NCBI GenBank assembly: GCA_036743055.1
Contig: DAINQE010000063.1
Coordinates: forward strand, 1-11,830
From: Sabulitectum sp036743055
GTDB lineage: Bacteria; Fermentibacterota; Fermentibacteria; Fermentibacterales; JCC-6
Length of the DNA: 11,830 bases
Direction of reading: 5' to 3'
Shown here: piece by piece, positions 7,395-11,830 of the stretch
How positions within the stretch are numbered: the first letter of the stretch is position 1
Layout: every line of letters starts with the position of its first letter
Notes under the pieces: generated by a model
Database searches by the model: none
The model's input: the letters and a program-made list of their open reading frames with translations, nothing else
Told to the model about the DNA's origin: nothing
Program-made: the position numbers and the translations under genes

Positions 7395-7477
7395 ACTCCC
7401 GAAAACCAGTCATTCCCCGGGCAAACTCAAGATGCTTCCGCCAAGTCAGTAGTTTCCCAAGCGCACCCTTCCCGCAG

Positions 7478-7840
7478 TCATTCACCGGCGGAATGAATGT
7501 ACTTCTCAAGCTTTTCAGTGATGGTTCTCTTAACGAATTCCCACTCAACAGGCTCGAATGCTATGGGATCAGGTTCTACATCGGCGTCATCGAAATAGGA
7601 GAGACTTTTGATTATCTGAAAGGAATTCGTGTATGGGAACTTACCGGTAAAAAAGCCGAAAAGCTCTTCCAGATCGAATTTCCGGAGCAGATAAAAGATA
7701 TTGTAGAAATCCTTCTTCGATCCTCTACCAGCTATGGCGGAGAGCTTCATCGCGGCGATGTCCTCCATGGCCAGCATTCTAATGTTCCCCTCCTTAATAA
7801 CAGGTTTGAGGAGAGGATATGAGTACTTCAGCAGGGCCAC
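7478..7840 (-). pseudogene. AbiEii-family toxin remnant: C-terminal half only
   Basis: The 120-residue frame matches only the C-terminal half of the AbiEii/AbiGii nucleotidyltransferase toxin family: 'YPLLKPVIKEGNIRMLAMED', 'IAAMKLSAIAGRGSKKDFYN', and the closing 'LSYFDDADVEPDP' with 'EPVEWEFVKRTITEKL'. Full-length members have about 100 further residues carrying 'GGTALAL..(D/E)xD', the nucleotide-binding and metal site. These are absent here and in neighbouring frames. The frame opens with GTG (7840-7838) one base after the TGA of the upstream partner, so the deletion seems to have removed exactly the catalytic N-terminal half. A protein could still be made but should be inactive as a transferase. 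It could alternatively be a recruited immunity fragment (speculation). Confidence 0.72.
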
Positions 7841-7841
7841 C

Positions 7842-8141
7842 TCAGTAGTTCCAGAGTTTTCGGATCGATGGTTCGGCGCTCCAGCATCTGAACTTCTCTC
7901 TCGGTGTTTTCAGAACGACTTCACAAAAACTCAGGGTGACCCTGTCCAGGTAGCGGATCTGAATGGCTTCGTCCCTTATCCTGTCCAGGCCGTAGAAATC
8001 CCTCATTTCAAGCCAGTCACTGAGGTTGCCCCTGGTCAGCACTCTTCCGATGACAAAACGGGCATGTTTCTGGTAATCGATCTTATCAGGATCGATATCC
8101 CAGAACAGCGTTCGTCTCAGATTCGGTCTATTCATGTTCAT
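7842..8141 (-). CDS. DUF6922-type partner of AbiEii-like toxin
   Basis: A 99-residue protein of the DUF6922 group found directly upstream of AbiEii-like nucleotidyltransferases, where it is the presumed antitoxin. Diagnostic stretches are 'LFWDIDPDKIDYQKHARFVI', 'RVLTRGNLSDWLEMRDFYGL' and 'RIRDEAIQIRYLDRVTLSFC', ending 'FRCWSAEPSIRKLWNY'. The length and ends look complete. There is no Shine-Dalgarno, but a strong promoter ends only 6 nt before the ATG, so the message is probably leaderless; a second ATG (8135-8133) is the alternative start. Its toxin partner is truncated, so its role now may be only regulatory. The family name is from recall of the motif pattern. Confidence 0.72.
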   Translation of the reverse strand: MNMNRPNLRRTLFWDIDPDKIDYQKHARFVIGRVLTRGNLSDWLEMRDFYGLDRIRDEAIQIRYLDRVTLSFCEVVLKTPREKFRCWSAEPSIRKLWNY

Positions 8142-8147
8142 ACAGTG

Positions 8148-8176
8148 ATTGTACCCGCTCTAAAAGCTGGCGTCAA
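8148..8176 (-). promoter_or_regulatory. Leaderless promoter of the DUF6922 gene
   Basis: On the minus strand TTGACG (8176-8171), 17 nt and TACAAT (8153-8148) make a near-consensus sigma70 promoter. The -10 ends 6 nt before the ATG at 8141, so transcription should begin on or next to the start codon. That agrees with the lack of any Shine-Dalgarno. Confidence 0.72.
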
Positions 8177-8297
8177 TCAGAAACAGAGGTAACTGTAATC
8201 AACGACCGCAACTCACGGGGGAATTGACCTCAATAAACACCAATGGAAGAAACGGGCATCACACTGAAAACCAGAAGACAGAACGCTTTTCCCGTAT

Positions 8298-8332
8298 TGG
8301 ACAAATTGCATTTCCGAGATGCAATTTGTCCA
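8298..8332. repeat. 14-bp perfect hairpin downstream of the small exported protein gene
   Basis: TGGACAAATTGCAT (8298-8311) pairs perfectly with ATGCAATTTGTCCA (8319-8332) around a 7-nt loop. It lies 23 nt past the stop of the minus-strand gene ending at 8356. There is no run of T on either side, so it is not a typical intrinsic terminator. It may be a REP-like palindrome, an RNA stabiliser or a Rho-linked element. Confidence 0.65.
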
Positions 8333-8355
8333 GGAAGTTATTTCTTCGGGCTTCT

Positions 8356-8829
8356 CTATTCCCGCAAACGGGCCAGATCGGGTATCAGGGCGCGTATCCT
8401 CCGTGCCACAGTCTCCACATCGCCCTCCAGTGTACCGTAATCCTCCCCGGCGCAGTGGTAAACCCACCCCCGGAAGACCTCGCTCTCCCCTTCGTACAAC
8501 ACCACCGCCTCCGTGGTACCTCCGGTGCAGCCTTCGTTCTCCTTCTCCAGCACTATTGCGAGCCCCGCCTCCTCCAGGGTCTCCAGCAGAGACTGAAACT
8601 CATCCGGGGCCAGGGCCCTTGTCTCCCGGGCCAGCACCTCTCCGTAGCTGTCCACCACCACCAGCGCGGAGTCCCGGGTAACCTCTATCACGAAGCTGCG
8701 GTGGTACTGCGGCGGCACTGAAGAATCGGTGAATATGTATTCCACCCGGGTAACACCATCGTAGTCCATGTTCGCCTCCTGGCCGGGTATTGCGGCGACC
8801 AGCGCCGCTATCAGTGCGAGAAGTGTCAT
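8356..8829 (-). CDS. Small exported protein of unknown function
   Basis: A 157-residue protein I do not recognise. Residues 1-19 (MTLLALIAALVAAIPGQEA) look like a signal peptide, with no lipobox cysteine. The mature part is acidic and reads like an alpha/beta domain: 'TRVEYIFTDSSVPPQYHRSF', 'VIEVTRDSALVVVDSYGEVL', a helix 'PDEFQSLLETLEEAGLAIVL', then 'GCTGGTTEAVVLYEGESEVF' and 'GWVYHCAGEDYGT'. The two cysteines may form a disulfide outside the cytoplasm. The start at 8829 has GGAGG 7 nt upstream; an in-frame ATG at 8913 would add 28 residues that look non-coding and cross a hairpin. The gene is richer in G+C than its neighbours. It ends in TAG, with TAA six codons later. Strong hairpins lie on both sides. 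Confidence 0.68.
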   Translation of the reverse strand: MTLLALIAALVAAIPGQEANMDYDGVTRVEYIFTDSSVPPQYHRSFVIEVTRDSALVVVDSYGEVLARETRALAPDEFQSLLETLEEAGLAIVLEKENEGCTGGTTEAVVLYEGESEVFRGWVYHCAGEDYGTLEGDVETVARRIRALIPDLARLRE

Positions 8830-8890
8830 GCCGATACCTCCTCTGGAATCGAATATACCCGGGAACGGCGGTGGGAACTTACGACACAAA

Positions 8891-8929
8891 TCCGTGCAAT
8901 TTTCAAGTTGCACTTGAGATTTGCACGGA
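8891..8929. repeat. Long near-perfect hairpin after the DUF4258-DUF2283 pair
   Basis: TCCGTGCAA (8891-8899) pairs with TTGCACGGA (8921-8929), and inside it TCAAGT (8903-8908) pairs with ACTTGA (8912-8917) around a 3-nt loop. With a TA and a GU pair between, only one mismatch breaks an 18-bp stem. On the minus strand it lies about 45 nt past the DUF2283 stop and is followed by ATTTGTGT, so it could be a weak intrinsic terminator for that operon. Confidence 0.62.
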
Positions 8930-8973
8930 AATCAGAGCTTCAAGGCTCTTCAGCGAATGGAGGAAAAGACTTC

Positions 8974-9174
8974 TCAGGAAGTCTGAAACTGCAGGCTGGA
9001 AAGCTCTTCCTCTGTGGCCCGTTCAGATATTCTGAGGAATTCAATACCCACGACATTCCGGTTTTCGTCGAAATCCAGGATCACCCCCGGTCGAACCTCC
9101 TCAGACTCGACGATCCTGCCGTCATCCAGACGGAAGTACAGTGCGTCACTTTCCCTGTCGATCTTTATCCTCAT
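8974..9174 (-). CDS. DUF2283 family protein (antitoxin-side candidate)
   Basis: A 66-residue protein with the full DUF2283 pattern: 'IDRESDALYFRLDDGRIVES' near the start, then 'VRPGVILDFDENRNVVGIEF' and a short C-terminal helix. The family is of unknown function but is repeatedly encoded next to DUF4258 proteins, as here. The ATG lies 4 nt after the TGA of the DUF4258 gene, and its Shine-Dalgarno (GAGGTG) overlaps that stop, so translation of the two is probably coupled. Confidence 0.85.
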   Translation of the reverse strand: MRIKIDRESDALYFRLDDGRIVESEEVRPGVILDFDENRNVVGIEFLRISERATEEELSSLQFQTS

Positions 9175-9178
9175 TGAG

Positions 9179-9409
9179 TCACCTCAATCTCAGATCGAAA
9201 AAGGCTGTTACCAGAACAGCGGACATCACGGCAACATTCACGATTACACGAAGCCAGCGATTATCAAACTCAGGGATTTGCCTGATATAGTGGCATGTTC
9301 CGTCATCGAACTCTTTTTTTACATCATGAGTCTCAATCGTTTGGCTTATCCACTCCTGCTTGATGCCCCGCTCTGTAATCATATCCCTGAAATGCCTTGA
9401 CTGTTTCAT
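9179..9409 (-). CDS. DUF4258 family protein (toxin-side candidate)
   Basis: A small protein of the DUF4258 family, which has a RelE/BrnT-like size and neighbourhood and is a presumed toxin in DUF4258-DUF2283 pairs; activity is unproven. Visible family features are 'SRHFRDMITERGIKQEWISQ', 'DDGTCHYIRQIPEFDNRWLR' and 'VLVTAFFDLRLR' at the C-terminus. I chose the ATG at 9409 (76 residues) because a promoter (9416-9444) ends 6 nt before it and because family members begin just before the 'RH..RM..RGI' helix. The ATG at 9439 would add ten residues but lies inside that promoter. There is no Shine-Dalgarno at 9409, in keeping with a leaderless message. Confidence 0.78.
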   Translation of the reverse strand: MKQSRHFRDMITERGIKQEWISQTIETHDVKKEFDDGTCHYIRQIPEFDNRWLRVIVNVAVMSAVLVTAFFDLRLR

Positions 9410-9415
9410 CTTATG

Positions 9416-9444
9416 ATAATACTGCTTTTTGCTTTGCATGTCAT
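9416..9444 (-). promoter_or_regulatory. Leaderless promoter of the DUF4258-DUF2283 pair
   Basis: On the minus strand ATGACA (9444-9439), 17 nt and TATTAT (9421-9416) form a good sigma70 promoter, each hexamer one base from consensus. The -10 ends 6 nt before the ATG at 9409, the same distance as in the DUF6922 promoter at 8148. Confidence 0.6.
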
Positions 9445-9493
9445 TTCCGTAAAAGCTTCTGGGAAAGGGCTCAGTAAGAGCCGAAGATCCGTC

Positions 9494-9510
9494 AGCTGTT
9501 AATAACAGCT
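9494..9510. repeat. Short palindrome between the DUF4258 and abiE operons
   Basis: AGCTGTT-N3-AACAGCT is a perfect 7-bp dyad in the 215-bp interval between two divergent operons. No run of T follows, so a terminator is unlikely; it may be an operator. The rest of 9445-9620 shows no gene. Confidence 0.4.
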
Positions 9511-9621
9511 TCTCCCCTGTCTCGGCGACTACTCGTGCAGATTGTTATTATCATAGTTAATATATTAAGCAGGAAAGTGCATTACTGCCTTCGATTTAGC
9601 TAACGCTGACTGATAATCCTT

Positions 9622-9684
9622 CACTTGACGTTGCGTGCTATAAGTGCTAATATTTTTAATACTTAATGCACACGGCATCAAGTG
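9622..9684 (+). promoter_or_regulatory. abiE promoter with nested inverted repeats
   Basis: TTGACG (9625-9630), 17 nt and TAATAT (9648-9653) are a strong sigma70 promoter, predicting transcription from about 9660 and a leader of about 35 nt with a proper Shine-Dalgarno. Two inverted repeats surround it: an inner imperfect one, TAAGTGCTAA (9641-9650) with TTAATACTTA (9656-9665), over the -10; and an outer one, CACTTGA (9622-9628) with TCAAGTG (9678-9684). AbiEi antitoxins are known to repress their own promoter by binding inverted repeats, so these are the natural operator candidates. Confidence 0.65.
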
Positions 9685-9694
9685 GAGGCGGAGA

Positions 9695-10495
9695 ATGAGT
9701 ATGAGAACATTCTGGGCAAGCACACCGGTCTTTACTCGAAAAGAACTGGAGGAATCGCTGCAGGCGAACAACTCCAGCAACAGGAATACCTCCAACTCGC
9801 GGCTGGCACACCATGTTCGCGCAGGGCATGTCATCCAGATCCGGCGTGGCCTATACGCCGGAGTACCAGTCGGGGCGGATCCGGAGTCCTTCACCCCCGA
9901 CCCCTGGCTGATAGCCTCGAAGCTGGCTGAAGATGCGGTGATAGCTTTTCACTCGGCTTTCCAGTTTCACGGAAGAGCATACACTGTCTGGAACGAGTAT
10001 CTCTTCGTCAGCAAACGAAGGATGCGGCCCTTCGTTTTCCGAGGCTGCCGCTTCCGCAGTGTTTCTCCACAGAAAGCCCTGGTGGGGCAAGGGAAAGAGC
10101 TGTTCGGGGTAGAGAAGGTTGACCGCTTCAGTCAGGACATCCTTGTCGCATCTCTGGAACGTTCGCTGGTGGATATGCTTCACCGGCCCGATCTCAGCGG
10201 TGGCTGGGAAGAGATCTGGCGTTCCGCAGAATCCGTTGAATACTACGACATTCAGCAGGTGGTGAAGTATGCTCTGCTGCTGCACAATGCCACCACCGCA
10301 GCGAAGGTTGGCTTCTTCCTCGAACAGCATGGAGAAAAGCTTCAGGTGGATGACAGGCAGCTGAACAGACTGAGGGAAACCCGCTCCAGTCAACCCCATT
10401 ACATGGATAAAGGAAGTTCGGGAAAGATGGTGAAGAACTGGAACCTGATCGTCCCCGAACAGATCCTGGCCAGATCATGGGAGGTTGAGGCATGA
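9695..10495 (+). CDS. abiEi: AbiEi-family antitoxin and transcriptional repressor
   Basis: A 266-residue AbiEi antitoxin of an abortive-infection AbiE system. AbiEi has an N-terminal winged helix that represses the operon and a C-terminal domain needed for neutralising AbiEii. Here the winged helix covers about residues 8-55: 'FTRKELEESLQANNSSNRNT' then 'SRLAHHVRAGHVIQIRRGLY'. 'PDPWLIASKLAEDAVIAFHS' and 'FQFHGRA' follow as in the AbiEi_4-type domain, and 'LVASLERSLVDMLHRPDLSG' is another family hallmark. The C-terminal end ('KNWNLIVPEQILARSWEVEA') is typical. The start was placed at 9695, with GGAGG 6 nt upstream; the earlier in-frame ATG at 9644 lies inside the promoter and cannot be used. 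Its TGA overlaps the toxin's ATG. Confidence 0.88.
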   Translation: MSMRTFWASTPVFTRKELEESLQANNSSNRNTSNSRLAHHVRAGHVIQIRRGLYAGVPVGADPESFTPDPWLIASKLAEDAVIAFHSAFQFHGRAYTVWNEYLFVSKRRMRPFVFRGCRFRSVSPQKALVGQGKELFGVEKVDRFSQDILVASLERSLVDMLHRPDLSGGWEEIWRSAESVEYYDIQQVVKYALLLHNATTAAKVGFFLEQHGEKLQVDDRQLNRLRETRSSQPHYMDKGSSGKMVKNWNLIVPEQILARSWEVEA

Positions 10496-11454
10496 TGATC
10501 TCGCGAGAACGGCTAATGGCTGAATCAGAGACAACCGGCTTCAGGCCGGAGATTCTTGAGAAGGTCTTTCACCTGCTCAATCTCCTGACAGTATTCCAGC
10601 GGCATCCGGTGCTTGGCAATAGCCTCGTACTGAAAGGAGGCACCGCACTCAACCTCTTCTGCTTCAACCTTCCGCGCCTGTCCGTGGATATTGATCTGAA
10701 CTACATTGGAGAGGCTTGCCGGGCGGAGATGCTATCAGACCGGGAGAAGGTCGAACATGCCGTGCAGGCCGTCTGCCAGCGGGAGGATCTGGCGGTTACA
10801 CGAGTCCCCGGTGAACACGCGGGTGGCAAATGGCGCTTGCGCTACGGCAGTGCTCTTGGTGGTGGCGGAAACCTGGAAATTGATCTTAACTTTATGTTCC
10901 GCATTCTGTTATGGCCAGCGACTCTGATGGATTCGGTGGATGTGGGTACTTATTCGGCAAAAGGTATATCCGTTATGGACATTCACGAACTGGCAGCGGG
11001 AAAGCTGGCTGCGCTTTTCGCCCGTCAGGCCAGCCGTGATCTTTTCGATGTTCATCAGCTGCTGACCACCGGAAAACTTGACCAGAAGCGTTTGAGGCTT
11101 GCCTTTATCCTGTATGGAGCAATGAACCGCCGGGACTGGAGGACCATTTCACTGGACGATGTGGGATGCGATCCTCGCGAACTGGAAAACCAGCTCCTGC
11201 CGGTGTTAAGCAGCAAGATTCGAGAATCGTTTCCACCTGACTGGGCAAAGGAAATGGTACATACCTGCCAGGAACACTTAATCAGTATGGTAGATTTCGC
11301 CCCCTGCGAAGAAGAGTTCCTGACTCGATTGCTGGATCATGGAGAGATCGTCCCGGGGCTGCTGACCAGTGATGCTGAAATGGCTGCTCGCATCCAGGAT
11401 CATCCGCTGTTGCGATGGAAAGCCCTGAATGTTAAGCGCCATCAGTTAAGGTGA
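10492..11454 (+). CDS. abiEii: AbiEii-family nucleotidyltransferase toxin
   Basis: A 320-residue DUF1814/AbiEii nucleotidyltransferase; relatives stop growth during phage infection, and mycobacterial MenT relatives add nucleotides to tRNA 3' ends. All expected motifs are present: Gly49-Gly50-Thr51 in 'LVLKGGTALNLF', Asp66 and Asp68 in 'LSVDIDLNY', Asp131 in 'NLEIDLNFMFR', Lys171 in 'ELAAGKLAALF' and Arg182-Asp183 with Asp186 in 'SRDLFDVHQL'. The length is normal and no break is visible, so the toxin should be active. Start 10492 overlaps the antitoxin stop (ATGA) with GGGAGG 7 nt upstream; this arrangement couples the two products. The ATG at 10495 is a possible alternative. No clear terminator follows before the his promoter. 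Confidence 0.9.
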   Translation: MMISRERLMAESETTGFRPEILEKVFHLLNLLTVFQRHPVLGNSLVLKGGTALNLFCFNLPRLSVDIDLNYIGEACRAEMLSDREKVEHAVQAVCQREDLAVTRVPGEHAGGKWRLRYGSALGGGGNLEIDLNFMFRILLWPATLMDSVDVGTYSAKGISVMDIHELAAGKLAALFARQASRDLFDVHQLLTTGKLDQKRLRLAFILYGAMNRRDWRTISLDDVGCDPRELENQLLPVLSSKIRESFPPDWAKEMVHTCQEHLISMVDFAPCEEEFLTRLLDHGEIVPGLLTSDAEMAARIQDHPLLRWKALNVKRHQLR

Positions 11455-11544
11455 GGATTATCCAATCCTGACCGGATACTACGCTGAAAATCCCGCAACG
11501 TGATTGAATCTTCTGCCGATTCACTAAGAAAACCACACCGGAGC

Positions 11545-11574
11545 TTGACGGGGAAAACCAAAGAGGGCTATAGT
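11545..11574 (+). promoter_or_regulatory. Promoter of the histidine leader and operon
   Basis: TTGACG (11545-11550), 18 nt and TATAGT (11569-11574) give a good sigma70 promoter. Transcription should begin near 11581, about 16 nt before the leader peptide ATG, so the leader RNA to the end of the terminator would be about 145 nt, as in known attenuators. Confidence 0.7.
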
Positions 11575-11596
11575 CCGCCCCTGAAAGGTGGAAAGA

Positions 11597-11674
11597 ATGA
11601 ACAAGCTCGCCCCGGTTTCCATGCATCACCATCATGTTGTGTGCATAAACACGCGGGGCGGGGGTGCGTTCTAA
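11597..11674 (+). CDS. hisL: Histidine-rich leader peptide (his attenuator)
   Basis: A 25-residue peptide whose translation senses charged tRNA-His. It reads MNKLAPVSM, then four consecutive His codons CAT CAC CAT CAT (11624-11635), then VVCINTRGGGAF and a TAA (11672-11674). AAGGTGG (11585-11591) lies 5 nt upstream, and a promoter sits just before. It resembles the role of E. coli HisL (seven His) but not its sequence. The His codons fall in the loop between segment 1 (11608-11614) and segment 2 (11654-11662), so a ribosome stalled there would free segment 2. The gene next downstream looks like hisG, the first enzyme of the pathway, which supports the assignment. Chance occurrence of this whole arrangement is very unlikely. 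Confidence 0.85.
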   Translation: MNKLAPVSMHHHHVVCINTRGGGAF

Positions 11675-11709
11675 AACCGAGACAGAAAACGCAGAACCGT
11701 TACCCGCCC
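11608..11709 (+). promoter_or_regulatory. Attenuator pairing segments 1:2 and 2:3 (antiterminator)
   Basis: Segment 1, CGCCCCG (11608-11614), pairs perfectly with CGGGGCG (11654-11660). Segment 2, GGGCGGG (11656-11662), pairs perfectly with CCCGCCC (11703-11709), which is also the 5' arm of the terminator. These pairings exclude one another. When histidine is short, a ribosome held at 11624-11635 covers segment 1, so 2:3 forms and transcription continues. When it is plentiful, the ribosome reaches the TAA and masks segment 2, so the terminator forms. Confidence 0.78.
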
Positions 11710-11727
11710 AGAGAGGCGGGTTCTTTT
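11702..11727 (+). terminator. Intrinsic terminator of the his attenuator (segment 3:4)
   Basis: ACCCGCC (11702-11708), a 6-nt loop and GGCGGGT (11715-11721) form a GC-rich stem that runs directly into TTCTTTT (11721-11727). It lies 27 nt after the leader peptide stop and 16 nt before the hisG ATG, so it can only act on the leader RNA. Confidence 0.85.
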
Positions 11728-11743
11728 GCCAGGGAAAAAAGAG

Positions 11744-11830
11744 ATGCAACTGAGAATACTTATACCCAAGGGAATGATACGGGAGGGGTAACCACACTTC
11801 CGAAAAGTGCGGGGTTACCCCATCCCGATT
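11744..11830 (+). CDS. hisG: hisG 5' end, ATP phosphoribosyltransferase (partial, out of frame)
   Basis: HisG joins ATP and PRPP in the first step of histidine synthesis and is normally inhibited by histidine. An ATG at 11744, 8 nt after AGGGA, gives MQLRILIPKGMIREG and then TAA (11789-11791). The start matches the HisG N-terminus ('LRIAlPKGRl'). If one G is added to the GGGG run at 11785-11788, the frame continues as VTTLPKSAGLPHPD to the window end, and the 'AG(L/I)' falls at exactly the HisG spacing after 'PKG'. So either a one-base deletion has broken the gene or a base was lost in sequencing. Only about 29 codons are visible; the identity is supported mainly by the attenuator. Confidence 0.6.
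11780..11827. repeat. Strong hairpin within the start of hisG
   Basis: GGGGTAACC (11785-11793) pairs perfectly with GGTTACCCC (11813-11821); inside, CACTT (11795-11799) pairs with AAGTG (11805-11809), and outside CGGG pairs with CCCG. No T run is visible before the window ends. It surrounds the point where the hisG frame breaks. Confidence 0.55.

Noticed and set aside
8829..8913. 28-residue upstream extension of the small exported protein
   Set aside because: It would bury the signal peptide and start inside the hairpin at 8891-8929; the ATG at 8829 has a good Shine-Dalgarno.
9851..10399. 182-codon minus-strand frame opposite abiEi
   Set aside because: It is a shadow of the recognisable AbiEi gene and has no ribosome site or family match.
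11455..11468. GGATT-N4-AATCC hairpin as abiE terminator
   Set aside because: The stem is only 5 bp and no T run follows.
11432..11797. 121-codon minus-strand frame over the his leader region
   Set aside because: The plus strand there holds the promoter, leader peptide, terminator and hisG start; the minus frame has no recognisable family.
1..11830. tRNA, rRNA, CRISPR arrays or insertion-sequence genes
   Set aside because: I found no cloverleaf with a T-loop sequence, no regularly spaced repeats of CRISPR type and no transposase or integrase motifs.

Overview
This looks like a stretch of bacterial chromosome of moderate G+C with sigma70-type promoters and good Shine-Dalgarno sites. The lineage cannot be fixed from sequence alone. 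A secreted S9D-type glutamyl endopeptidase, secreted proteins with a 'TWGGLK'-like C-terminus and a FIST sensor would fit an FCB-group candidate phylum (Fermentibacteria/Eisenbacteria-like), but this is only an impression.

Layout. (1) 1-1192, minus strand: a FIST sensory-domain gene interrupted by one in-frame TAG, followed 2 nt later by the first codons of another gene that leaves the window. (2) 1535-2239, minus: a secreted 'DDFSDG..DGW' beta-sandwich-like protein, with a promoter that has a palindrome in its spacer. (3) 2451-4850, minus: a secreted S9 prolyl-oligopeptidase-family enzyme with the full Ser665/Asp738/His772 triad. (4) 4891-5918, minus: a winged-helix regulator overlapping a truncated DUF6036-like nucleotidyltransferase. 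(5) 6223-7394, plus: the mobile mystery protein A (XRE regulator) and B (Fic) pair behind three evenly spaced operators. (6) 7478-8153, minus: a DUF6922 partner gene plus an AbiEii toxin that has lost its catalytic half, read from a leaderless promoter. (7) 8356-8829, minus: a small exported protein of unknown function, flanked by two strong hairpins. (8) 8974-9444, minus: a DUF4258-DUF2283 pair, also apparently leaderless. (9) 9622-11454, plus: an intact AbiEi-AbiEii system with promoter and inverted repeats. (10) 11545-11830, plus: a histidine-operon attenuator (promoter, leader peptide with four consecutive His codons, mutually exclusive hairpins, terminator) and the first codons of a probable hisG, which is out of frame after codon 15.

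How it fits together. Between the housekeeping/secreted block on the left and the his operon on the right lies about 6.5 kb made almost only of toxin-antitoxin-type modules. There are five of them: three look intact and two have lost their effector half. The most informative regulatory find is the histidine attenuator at the right edge. Its four pairing segments, His codons and terminator can all be read directly, and no ordinary ORF prediction shows it.
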